Source: an uncultured Bacilli bacterium
Lineage (GTDB): Bacteria > Bacillota_I > Bacilli_A > ML615J-28 > CAG-313
Length of the DNA: 64,000 nt
Direction of reading: 5' to 3'
NCBI GenBank assembly: GCA_934140285.1
Contig: CAKPBI010000010.1
Span: 1 to 64,000, forward strand
Shown here: positions 44,301 to 51,580 of the stretch, piece by piece
Numbering within the stretch: position 1 is the stretch's first letter
How the letters are laid out: the number at the start of each line of letters is the position of its first letter
Made by a program: the position numbers and the translations under genes
Notes under the pieces: generated by a model
What the model saw: the letters and a program-made list of their open reading frames with translations, nothing else
The model's database searches: none
What the model was told of the DNA's origin: nothing

Positions 44301-44398
44301 CAATTAATACAAACAATTTGTTTAGCAAAAAGAATGCTTCTGTGCATCAAGCTCAAAATTTATTTGGAACAGATTTAGTAGAAAGAGAGGAGGAATGA
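41312..44398 (+). CDS. dnaX: DNA polymerase III tau/gamma subunit with a long coiled-coil insert
   Basis: The clamp-loader ATPase, 1028 residues, against about 560 in Bacillus. The AAA+ core (about 1-350) is normal: HAYVFSGLRGIGKTTIARIF (Walker A), a zinc module with CELSKDGEPCNVCRNC, IIDEAHMLSTAAFNALLKTL (Walker B and sensor 1) and EGSMRDALSILDQA. Residues about 357-790 are an unusual heptad-rich, Glu/Lys/Asn/Ile-rich segment predicted as extended coiled coil. An acidic linker (about 790-855) and a tau-like C-terminal domain (about 858-975, with IVERILNQAHA) follow. It heads dnaX-ebfC-recR. Confidence 0.95.
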   Translation: MAYKALYRTYRPTRFEDVVGQKHIIKILKNACVTNRISHAYVFSGLRGIGKTTIARIFAKAVNCELSKDGEPCNVCRNCLSIINDETTDVIELDAASNNGVDQMRDILEKVNFLPSSLKKKVYIIDEAHMLSTAAFNALLKTLEEPPAHVIFILATTEPYKLPSTILSRCQRLDFKQLSTHEIVEMLSKVVTKENIGITDEALLGIAEASEGSMRDALSILDQARVYESNQITLQDVNSLTGRISQEYLTSLVKAINEKNIQLAIDNIGQLIENGKEVSRILTCLIQFCRDLLLYKSVRDESDIIYMYKKEDFEELADELSDKKLFYYVDSFVEIQNKIRYTNSQKIYLEVGIIKLINNANTDIDLLTQIKKLEEKINLIDPQDDMDSVTSILNRLDEVENKVKKSTIEFEKANIQGFKDSIISKISLLEDMTLANKNLPVKLEEKIQDIEEKLVEINTTALVGTTAPTSDEDNKETINEDIIIKINEIENKLQQINQNNEGLAIEEIKKQLETVQLKLDTSSINNTNDVLLKIRELEERLANIAGNEEIMSLKQKISNLEQEISNLPITKATPTIETPVQSSNKDITERLEIVEEYLDMVITKVDELSRGMKQTNGVDNSDIREEINQLNDNYMTLLNHIQSLQEHTSTLATLETNNESSDNQRNIDYINTEKEEINKLLESMYNELKELIEANYNDLNSKVLNVDENISVKVNSLHQIIDSEISAVNTDLEGKINAIVIPEIPEVVDYSSQIDVNKQSINDLKEYTLKLSAKLQEVQNKVVEINTKLDGGITKRRSPFEITREEEVEEKETKVPEENIQIPNSTTIYEEPTKVVKSNDNTVVVKTKPHIENNPNDPNNVYDIKIVERILNQAHAQACREEKVRLLSIWPRLEDKVGHLLAPTAKLLSEGLLTANGEKELLIVFPHASMCNHLMEPKGHTNALQIIKIAFGKDYDFIALPENTWQEKRKEYAGQFHIGIKYPRLTPINNPELKINTINTNNLFSKKNASVHQAQNLFGTDLVEREEE

Positions 44399-44400
44399 TT

Positions 44401-44697
44401 ATGAATCCACAAATGATTAGAAAAATACAACAAATGCAACGTGAAATTCAACAAACACAAACGGAAATTGAAGAAACAGAATTTACTACATCAAGCGGAC
44501 CAGTAACCGTAGTAATGTATGGAAATCATGAATTAAAATCTGTAGTTATTGATTCTGACTTTGAAGTAACTGGACCTGACGATTTAGAATTATTAGGTGA
44601 TATGATTGTTGCTGCTAGTCATAAAGCAAATGAAGAAATAGCAAATTATACAGAAGAAAAACTAGCAAAATATAAAGCGTTTATGGGTGGCTTTTAA
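44401..44697 (+). CDS. ebfC: YbaB/EbfC family nucleoid-associated protein
   Basis: A dimeric DNA-binding protein of about 98 residues. It begins MNPQMIRKIQQMQREIQQTQ and carries the family segment SSGPVTVVMYGNHELKSVVI and DDLELLGDMIVAASHKANEE. I chose ATG 44401 after GGAGG at good spacing; an ATG at 44395 overlaps the dnaX stop and is too close to that site. It is placed between dnaX and recR as in most bacteria. Confidence 0.95.
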   Translation: MNPQMIRKIQQMQREIQQTQTEIEETEFTTSSGPVTVVMYGNHELKSVVIDSDFEVTGPDDLELLGDMIVAASHKANEEIANYTEEKLAKYKAFMGGF

Positions 44698-45296
44698 TGG
44701 ATGAATTTAAATTCATAAATGATTTAGCTTCATTTTTTGAAAAATTACCAGGAGTTGGAAAAAAAACAGCAGCGCGATATGCATTTTCTGTTGTTGAAAA
44801 TTTATCAAATGAAGAAGTAGAAAGATTTGCTTCTAGTTTGGTAGAAACAAAAAACAAAGTAAGAAAATGCAAAGTGTGTGGCATGTATACTTTAGAGGAA
44901 AAATGTGAAATTTGTAGTAGCAAAGTAAGAAACCAGGAACAAATAATGGTTGTAAAAGATGCTAAAGATGTTATAGCCATTGAAAAGACCAAACAATATA
45001 ATGGTTTATATCATATATTGGGCGGATTAATTTCTCCATTAGATGGAGTTGGACCTGAAAAATTAAATATCGAATCGTTAGAAAGCAGAATTAATGATGG
45101 GATAAAAGAAATAATTTTAGCTACAAGTTTTACTATGGCTGGTGAGACAACAGCACTTTATCTTGAAAAAATCCTTCAAAAAGAAGGTGTGGTAATATCT
45201 AGGATAGCGTATGGATTACCAGCGGGTGGAGATATAGAATATGTCGATGCGCTAACTCTGAAATATGCTTTGGATGGAAGAAAGAAAAATGTTTAA
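44697..45296 (+). CDS. recR: Recombination mediator RecR
   Basis: A 199-residue recombination protein that works with RecO in RecA loading. It has the N-terminal helix-hairpin-helix (LPGVGKKTAARYAF), the C4 zinc finger CKVCGMYTLEEKCEIC (about 60-75), a TOPRIM domain opening with IMVVKDAKDVIAIE, and YHILGGLISPLDGVGPEKLN. It starts one base inside the ebfC stop. A terminator follows. Confidence 0.97.
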   Translation: MDEFKFINDLASFFEKLPGVGKKTAARYAFSVVENLSNEEVERFASSLVETKNKVRKCKVCGMYTLEEKCEICSSKVRNQEQIMVVKDAKDVIAIEKTKQYNGLYHILGGLISPLDGVGPEKLNIESLESRINDGIKEIILATSFTMAGETTALYLEKILQKEGVVISRIAYGLPAGGDIEYVDALTLKYALDGRKKNV

Positions 45297-45298
45297 AA

Positions 45299-45332
45299 AA
45301 AGAGATGATTTATTTCATCTCTTCTTTTTTAT
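45299..45332 (+). terminator. Terminator of dnaX-ebfC-recR
   Basis: A 9-bp stem (AAGAGATGA/TCATCTCTT) with a 6-base loop is followed by a T-rich run. Confidence 0.78.
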
Positions 45333-45461
45333 AGGAAAAAATCAACTAGCAACTAGCCAAAAAACATAATAAAAAATAATTTTAAAAATGGTAATAAAAG
45401 TAAACAACTAGATAAAAAAAGTCGGAAGTTGTCAAAAACAACAATAAAATACTCATTTAGT

Positions 45462-45491
45462 TTGCAAAATTAGATATTTATATGATATAAT
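45462..45491 (+). promoter_or_regulatory. Promoter of the ABC importer operon
   Basis: TTGCAA is separated by 18 bases from TATAAT with an extended TGA, 62 bases before the first gene. Upstream are three CAACTAG heptamers (two adjacent near 45344-45358, one near 45411) that might be regulator sites. Confidence 0.6.
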
Positions 45492-45553
45492 AAGCATAGA
45501 GTCAAATCTAAAAAAAGCAATAGACAAAATAATCAAACGAGGAGGATTTTTTT

Positions 45554-46615
45554 ATGGATATTCGCTTGTCACATTTAACTAAAACATTTATCGATAAAAA
45601 CTCTGAAGTGAAAGCTGTTAATGACTTAGATATAGTCATCCCTTCAGGTCGCCTTATCGGTTTACTTGGTCCATCAGGCTGTGGTAAATCAACAACGTTG
45701 TATATGATTGCTGGTTTATATGAACCTACTTCGGGCCAAATTTTTTTTGGAGATGAAGATGTAACAACTCTTCCAGCCGAAAAAAGAGGAATTGGATTAG
45801 TTTTCCAAAACTATGCTTTATACCCACACATGACAGTCAAACAAAACATTATGTTTCCACTTCAAAATATGAAATTATCAAAAGCGGAAGCAATGGAAAG
45901 AACAATAAAGTATGCTCGCTTAGTTGGTATTGAAGAATTACTAGATAGAAAACCTAAACAATTATCAGGTGGGCAACAACAACGTGTCGCTATTGCTCGT
46001 GCATTAGTAAAAGAACCAAGAGTTTTATTATTGGATGAACCTTTGTCTAATCTAGATGCTCGTTTACGTCTACAAACAAGAGAAGAAATTAAACGTATCC
46101 AACGCGAAACAGGGATTACAACTATATTTGTTACACACGACCAAGAAGAAGCGATGAGTATTTCAGATGAAATAGTTGTAATGAAACTTGGAATTGAACA
46201 ACAAAAAGGAGCTCCACAAACAGTTTATGAAGATCCAGTAAATCAATTTGTGGCTAAGTTTTTAGGAACTCCTCCAATAAACATTTTTAATGGATATATC
46301 CATAATGGTGGTCTTTATATTGGTGATGAAAAAATAGCTGAATCTAAGTTAGAAGATCAAGAAGTTACGATTGGAATTAGACCTGAAGGATTTGAAATAT
46401 CAAAAGAAGGTACTTTATCGATTGAAATTCAACACATAGAATATATTGGTAGAGATAAATTGATAACAGGTGTAAATCCAAATTCAGAAAAAAATACTTT
46501 CAGATTTATTATTGACTCTATCGTGAAAGTGGATGAAGGAACAACAATTAAAGCTATTGTTAAACCACATAAAGTATTTGTGTTTAACAAAGAAACAGAA
46601 GAGAGAATTCAATAG
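45554..46615 (+). CDS. ABC transporter ATPase, UgpC/MsmK/MalK type
   Basis: A 353-residue importer ATPase. The nucleotide-binding domain has GPSGCGKSTTLYMIAG (Walker A), the Q-loop in VFQNYALYPHM, the signature LSGGQQQRVAIARALV, Walker B VLLLDEPLSNLD and the H-loop VTHDQEEAM. A C-terminal TOBE domain (about 240-350) is of the MalK type. It energises the two permeases that follow, the first of which starts one base after its stop. The substrate cannot be read from this subunit. Confidence 0.93.
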   Translation: MDIRLSHLTKTFIDKNSEVKAVNDLDIVIPSGRLIGLLGPSGCGKSTTLYMIAGLYEPTSGQIFFGDEDVTTLPAEKRGIGLVFQNYALYPHMTVKQNIMFPLQNMKLSKAEAMERTIKYARLVGIEELLDRKPKQLSGGQQQRVAIARALVKEPRVLLLDEPLSNLDARLRLQTREEIKRIQRETGITTIFVTHDQEEAMSISDEIVVMKLGIEQQKGAPQTVYEDPVNQFVAKFLGTPPINIFNGYIHNGGLYIGDEKIAESKLEDQEVTIGIRPEGFEISKEGTLSIEIQHIEYIGRDKLITGVNPNSEKNTFRFIIDSIVKVDEGTTIKAIVKPHKVFVFNKETEERIQ

Positions 46616-46616
46616 T

Positions 46617-47579
46617 ATGGTAGAAGGTAAGAGTAGTACAAATTTTATTAGAGGAATTTTGTATTTATCGCCTGCTATAATTTTGCTAGGAATATTTACT
46701 TTTTATCCGCTAATAAATACATTTATTATTTCGTTTAAAGAAGACTACAATTATATGACTGGAGAATATTCAGGATTTGGATTTGGTAATTATAGTTTAA
46801 TCTTTAACCCTAATAATCCATTTAGAAAATATTTATTTAACACAATGATAATAGTATTTATATCTGTTCCTTTATCAATCATTTTATCGTTGTTAATTGC
46901 AGTTGCACTTAACTCAGTTAAAAGTTTACAAAAAGTATTTCAAACAATTTTCTTTTTACCATATGTAACAAATACAATTGCTATTGGTATGGTATTCTCA
47001 GTTATGTTTGAAAGTAACCAAGGTTTAATTAATGCAATCATTCGTATGTTTGGTGGAACTGGTATTAACTGGTTAGGTGGAAATAATGATTATCCATGGC
47101 TATTTGAATTTACTAAAAACAATGCTATATTTAATGCTCAATACTGGACATCACTTATTGTTTTATTAGTATATATTACATGGAATTCATTACCATTTAA
47201 AATTTTGATTTTATTAAGTGCATTACAAAGTGTTGATAAGCAATATTATCAAGCTGCCCAAATTGATGGAACATCTAAGATTAGAACATTTATGAAGGTA
47301 ACTGTTCCCCTATTATCTCCACAAATTTTCTATTTGTTAATAACATCATACATTGGTGCATTTAAAGAGTATACTTCAGTAGTTGCTATCTTTGGCAAAA
47401 ATGCAGAATCTGTAGGCCAAAGAAGAAATATGGCTACAGTAGTATGGTATATTTATGATAAATTAAAAGAAGGCGGAGATGCTGGAGCAGCTTCAGCGGG
47501 TGCCGTTATTCTATTCTTGATAATTATGTTCTTTACTGCTATTAATAAATATGTAAGTAAAAAACGTGTATTCTATTAG
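46617..47579 (+). CDS. ABC importer permease, MalF/UgpA type
   Basis: A 320-residue inner-membrane permease with six hydrophobic helices. The EAA loop AAQIDGTSKIRTFMKVTVPL (about 218-237) contacts the ATPase. The start ATG 46617 lies one base after the ATPase stop, so it is probably translationally coupled; the in-frame start upstream lies inside the ATPase gene. A mid-protein loop (GGTGINWLGGNNDYPWLFEF) matches the usual periplasmic loop of the family. Confidence 0.9.
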   Translation: MVEGKSSTNFIRGILYLSPAIILLGIFTFYPLINTFIISFKEDYNYMTGEYSGFGFGNYSLIFNPNNPFRKYLFNTMIIVFISVPLSIILSLLIAVALNSVKSLQKVFQTIFFLPYVTNTIAIGMVFSVMFESNQGLINAIIRMFGGTGINWLGGNNDYPWLFEFTKNNAIFNAQYWTSLIVLLVYITWNSLPFKILILLSALQSVDKQYYQAAQIDGTSKIRTFMKVTVPLLSPQIFYLLITSYIGAFKEYTSVVAIFGKNAESVGQRRNMATVVWYIYDKLKEGGDAGAASAGAVILFLIIMFFTAINKYVSKKRVFY

Positions 47580-47594
47580 AAGGGGGGATTTAAA

Positions 47595-48626
47595 ATGTTT
47601 TTCTTATTTTTAAGTATTACAATTATTCTTTTTATTACCTTCTTAATGTTGAAATCATTTGAGAAAAAACCATTTAAGTATGGAAAACGTATTATAGCAC
47701 ATTCACCAACAAATCAAAACGTTGCTATTGGTGATACCGCTGTAGAAGTGATAAAAAGAGAAAAGGTTTTTAAATTAATAAAAAACATAGTATGTTATAG
47801 CTTTTTAGTTATAATGGCATTTTGTATGATTCTTCCATTCTATTGGATGATAGCTACATCATTAAAAACTGCTGCTGAAATTGATTTACCAACACCAACA
47901 TTTATTCCTGGCCTAGGTAAATACGAGTTAGCTTTATCAAATTACCCTCAAGCAATTGAAAGACTTAATGCAGGAAGATTAATTTTTAATACTTTAGTAG
48001 TTGGGGTTGTTTCTACAATTGGAACTGTAATAACTACTGTAATGGCTGCATTTGCTTTTTCAAGAATTAAATTTCCAGGAAGAGAAGTAATCTTTACAAT
48101 CTTTATTGCAACAATGATGATTCCTGGGGAAATGATGGTAATTACAAACTATATTACAGTGACTAAAACTGCAAAAAGCATTTTTGGACATACGGGTATT
48201 GATACTTATTGGGCAATGATTGTTCCTTTCCTAATTAGTGTTTATTACATTTATCTGTTAAGACAAAATTTCAAACAAATTCCTAATGAATTGTATTATG
48301 CTGCAAAAGTAGATGGAACAAGTGATTTAAAATATCTATTAAAAATAATGGTTCCTATTGCTATGCCTACAATTATTACAATTACCATTTTAAAATTAAT
48401 GGGTTCTTGGAATGCATATGTATGGCCAATGATGGTTACTCGTAAAGATGAAATGAGATTAATTACAACTGGGCTTCGTTCCTCATTCTCAGATGCTGAA
48501 GGACGTACAGCTCAAGGATTACAAATGGCAGCAACTACAGTTGTTACCTTACCTCTACTCTTCGTGTTTATGTTCCTACGTAAATATATAATGCGCGGTG
48601 TATCACGAAGTGGTATTAAAGGCTAA
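47595..48626 (+). CDS. ABC importer permease, MalG/UgpE type
   Basis: A 343-residue permease. There is an extra N-terminal helix (about 1-20), then a polar stretch, and then the six-helix MalG-like core. The EAA loop is YYAAKVDGTSDLKYLLKIMV (about 235-254). The typical SWNAYVWPMM segment follows. A GGGGGG-type ribosome site precedes it. It forms the transmembrane pore with the preceding permease. Confidence 0.9.
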   Translation: MFFLFLSITIILFITFLMLKSFEKKPFKYGKRIIAHSPTNQNVAIGDTAVEVIKREKVFKLIKNIVCYSFLVIMAFCMILPFYWMIATSLKTAAEIDLPTPTFIPGLGKYELALSNYPQAIERLNAGRLIFNTLVVGVVSTIGTVITTVMAAFAFSRIKFPGREVIFTIFIATMMIPGEMMVITNYITVTKTAKSIFGHTGIDTYWAMIVPFLISVYYIYLLRQNFKQIPNELYYAAKVDGTSDLKYLLKIMVPIAMPTIITITILKLMGSWNAYVWPMMVTRKDEMRLITTGLRSSFSDAEGRTAQGLQMAATTVVTLPLLFVFMFLRKYIMRGVSRSGIKG

Positions 48627-48644
48627 AACTAAACAATGTTTTAG
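48623..48644 (+). other. Intercistronic hairpin before the binding-protein gene
   Basis: CTAAAAC (48623-48629) pairs with GTTTTAG (48638-48644) with no U-run. Such hairpins often stabilise or process mRNA so that the solute-binding protein is made in excess over the permeases. Confidence 0.4.
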
Positions 48645-48679
48645 TAGAAATATAAAAAATTAATTTAAAGGAGAAAAAG

Positions 48680-50119
48680 ATGAAAAAGTTTTTAACTATT
48701 CTAATGCTTTGCTTTGCATTCTTCACAATAGTTGGATGTGGCAAAAACAAAAATGGTGATAAAAATCCTAACGAAATTAAAATTGTTGAAATAGTTGATT
48801 TTGATTCAAAAAGCGAAATTACTGTTAATTTTTGGCATGCTATGGGTAAAGCCAATCAAGAAATTATTGCTCAAATTATTAGTAATTTTGAAAAGTTATA
48901 TCCTAATATAAAAGTTGTACAAACTTCATTAGGTGATTATACTACATTAAGAGATACTATTTCTCAAGGTGTAGCTGCTGATGAACTTCCAACAGTAGCT
49001 CAAACCTATCCAGACCATGTAGCTTTATACTTAAATGGTGATTGTGTAAGAGAACTTAACTCATATCTTGCTTGCGAAAAAGAAATTACTCTTTCTAATG
49101 ATGAAGTTGAAAAAGTTGGATTATCAAAAGATGAGCAATCTTTATATATTCCTGGTTTCTGGGCTGAAGGTACAATCTATGATTCTATAGGAACTATGTA
49201 TAGTGTTCCATTCAACAAATCAACTGAAGTATTATATTATAACAAAACAATGTTTGATAAATATAATTGGAAAATTCCTCAAACTTGGGATGAAGTAGTA
49301 GAAATTTCAGAGGCTTTTGTAAATACAACTGAATATGCTAATTTAGTAAAACAAGATAAAAAATGTGCTGGTTTTTCTTATGACTCAGAAGCTAACCTAT
49401 TTATTACTCTAACTCAACAATGGGGTGGAGAATATACTAAGTATGACGCTAATGGTAAAGGTGTATTTGCATTTAACAATGCAAAATCTAAGGCTGCTAT
49501 TAGATTCTACAAAGAAAACTTTGATAAGAAATACCTTGCAACAACTACATATTTTGGTACAAATTATTCATCTGATGCTTTTAAAGCTGGTCAAATAGTT
49601 ATGACATTAGGATCAAGTGCTGGTGCTTCATACAACGTACCTACTGATGGTTCATTTGAAGTAGGTGTTACATCATATCCACAATACTCTATGGAAAATC
49701 CACAAGTTATTCAACAAGGAACAAACGTTACATTATTTAAACGTAGTGATGCTCAAGAAGAATTAGCTGGTTGGTTATTCATGAAGTTCTTAACAAATTA
49801 TGAATCAGCATACCTATGGTGTACTGAAACATCATATTTCCCAATTAGAACTGACGTTTTAAACTCTGCAGAATATAAGAGACATATATCTGGCGAAACT
49901 ACAGATGATCAAGGTCAAATTATTTACAAACCTACAACTCAAAACCTAGCTCAAACAGTAGGACTAACTCAACAAGATTGGTTCTTTACAAATGTTGCTT
50001 TCTATGGCTCATCAAAAGCACGTGATAATGCGGAAACAATTGTAAAAGCTGTTTTATATGCTAATACTGATATTGATAAAGCATATCAAGATGCAATTAA
50101 TGATATCTTATACGGATGA
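48680..50119 (+). CDS. ABC importer solute-binding lipoprotein (family 1)
   Basis: A 479-residue surface lipoprotein. The signal has lipobox IVGC (Cys at about 20). The body matches extracellular solute-binding family 1: SEITVNFWHAMGKANQEIIA near the start, YSVPFNKSTEVLYYNKTMFD in the hinge region, and late YESAYLWCTETSYFPIRTDV. Family 1 proteins usually bind sugars or glycerol phosphates. The neighbours here (nuclease and OB-fold lipoproteins) raise the possibility of a nucleic-acid-derived ligand instead. Confidence 0.92.
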   Translation: MKKFLTILMLCFAFFTIVGCGKNKNGDKNPNEIKIVEIVDFDSKSEITVNFWHAMGKANQEIIAQIISNFEKLYPNIKVVQTSLGDYTTLRDTISQGVAADELPTVAQTYPDHVALYLNGDCVRELNSYLACEKEITLSNDEVEKVGLSKDEQSLYIPGFWAEGTIYDSIGTMYSVPFNKSTEVLYYNKTMFDKYNWKIPQTWDEVVEISEAFVNTTEYANLVKQDKKCAGFSYDSEANLFITLTQQWGGEYTKYDANGKGVFAFNNAKSKAAIRFYKENFDKKYLATTTYFGTNYSSDAFKAGQIVMTLGSSAGASYNVPTDGSFEVGVTSYPQYSMENPQVIQQGTNVTLFKRSDAQEELAGWLFMKFLTNYESAYLWCTETSYFPIRTDVLNSAEYKRHISGETTDDQGQIIYKPTTQNLAQTVGLTQQDWFFTNVAFYGSSKARDNAETIVKAVLYANTDIDKAYQDAINDILYG

Positions 50120-50150
50120 TTTATATTTGTCCTAAGGGAAGTCTTTTAAA

Positions 50151-51497
50151 ATGAAGAAAAAAATAATTAGTTTGTTTCTAATATTAGTTTGTATATTCAC
50201 AATTAGTGGATGCACAAAACAAGAAGATCCAACTCCAGATCCAAAGCCTAACGTACCTACAAAGTGGGATGGAACAACCCCTTATACTGATCAACTAAAA
50301 TTAACTGTTGATTATGAAGGAAAAGATTATTATGACGATGGAATTGGTGTTGTACAAGTTGTACAATATGTAGATGGTGATACAACAATATTTAAAACAA
50401 AAAATGGACACAGCATTACTATTCGTTATGAAGGTATAGATACTCCAGAATCAACTTATACGGTTGAACCTTGGGGATTCGCTGCTTCAAAACACACAAA
50501 AGAAACTTTAAAAAATGCAAAGAAAATAGTTTTACAAACAGATAATGGAAAACCTGGGAAAGAAAATGCAGATTCTACAGGAAAAAGATATATGGCTTGG
50601 GTATGGGCAGATGGTAGACTTTTAAATCTTGAATTAGTTGAAATTGGATTAGCAAAATCAAAAGCAGCTGGTACAAGTCTTGCATCAACATTCTCAAATG
50701 CAATGAAAGCAGTATTTACTGCTAAAGAAAGAGTATATGGTCAAAACAATGATCCAGATTATGATTATAGTAATGAATATACTTCAATGTCTTTAAAGGA
50801 AATTGTTACAAAATATACAACAGCAGATGCAGTAAATAAAGAATTAGATAAAGGAAAAAAAGTACAAGTATCTGGTACAATCTGTCGTAGACAAGGAGTT
50901 ACATCTGCTTATCTTCAACAAGTTGGAACTGACAAAGAAACTGGTGAAGTTGAATGCTACGGAATTTATTTATATGGTGGCTTTAACGAAAACAATAGAT
51001 TAGGTGTTGGATATTCTGTCATTATTAATGGTACTATTGGATATTACAATGGCCAAGTTCAAATTACAGACGTTTCTACAAGAAACGTTAAAGTTCAATC
51101 ATTTAGTAATTTTGACAGCATAATTATTAATGAACCTAACGATATAAAAGAATATATTAATAATTCTAATAATATTGGAAATTTAGTTAAATTAAATACT
51201 GAAATTAAAATTACATCAGCGTATGATGCTGCAGAAACAAATGCTTTCTCATTAAGAGCTTCATATGTTGATAAAAATGGAAATACTCAAAGTTTGTCAA
51301 TTAGAGTTGACAAAAATACAACATTAAAAGATCCTATAACAGGAGATAGAATAACAAGTGGAGACTATTTTGTTGGAAAAACATTAAAATCTCTTACTGG
51401 AATTATTGGATATTATGATCCAACTCAAAATGATATTCACGATGGTTATGTACAAATCTTATTAGTTAGTTCAAGCGACTATGAGATTTTAGCATGA
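50151..51497 (+). CDS. Lipoprotein with thermonuclease (SNase) domain and OB-fold domains
   Basis: A 448-residue surface lipoprotein (lipobox ISGC, Cys at about 21). Residues about 65-205 form a staphylococcal-nuclease-like domain: YVDGDTTIF (metal Asp), TIRYEGIDTPES (catalytic Arg, Asp and Glu), then TGKRYMAWVWADGRLLNLEL (second catalytic Arg). The C-terminal half has OB-fold-like units (VQVSGTICRRQGVTSAYLQQ, VIINGTIGYYNGQVQITDV), typical of DNA-binding surface proteins such as YhcR. The key residues are present, so it is probably an active sugar-nonspecific nuclease. It lies 31 bp downstream of the ABC binding-protein gene. Confidence 0.85.
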   Translation: MKKKIISLFLILVCIFTISGCTKQEDPTPDPKPNVPTKWDGTTPYTDQLKLTVDYEGKDYYDDGIGVVQVVQYVDGDTTIFKTKNGHSITIRYEGIDTPESTYTVEPWGFAASKHTKETLKNAKKIVLQTDNGKPGKENADSTGKRYMAWVWADGRLLNLELVEIGLAKSKAAGTSLASTFSNAMKAVFTAKERVYGQNNDPDYDYSNEYTSMSLKEIVTKYTTADAVNKELDKGKKVQVSGTICRRQGVTSAYLQQVGTDKETGEVECYGIYLYGGFNENNRLGVGYSVIINGTIGYYNGQVQITDVSTRNVKVQSFSNFDSIIINEPNDIKEYINNSNNIGNLVKLNTEIKITSAYDAAETNAFSLRASYVDKNGNTQSLSIRVDKNTTLKDPITGDRITSGDYFVGKTLKSLTGIIGYYDPTQNDIHDGYVQILLVSSSDYEILA

Positions 51498-51580
51498 TTT
51501 GAAAATATCATTAAATAATTTAGGTATTAATTTTGATAAAAATTTAATATAAAATACATACATCGGGAGGAAAATAAAGT

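Noticed and set aside
44395..44401. ebfC start at the ATG overlapping the dnaX stop (44395)
   Set aside because: It leaves only one or two bases between the GGAGG site and the start; the ATG at 44401 is better spaced. The difference is only two residues.
45344..45420. CAACTAG heptamers upstream of the ABC operon as an operator array
   Set aside because: Only three copies, irregularly spaced and upstream of the promoter; too weak for a separate finding.
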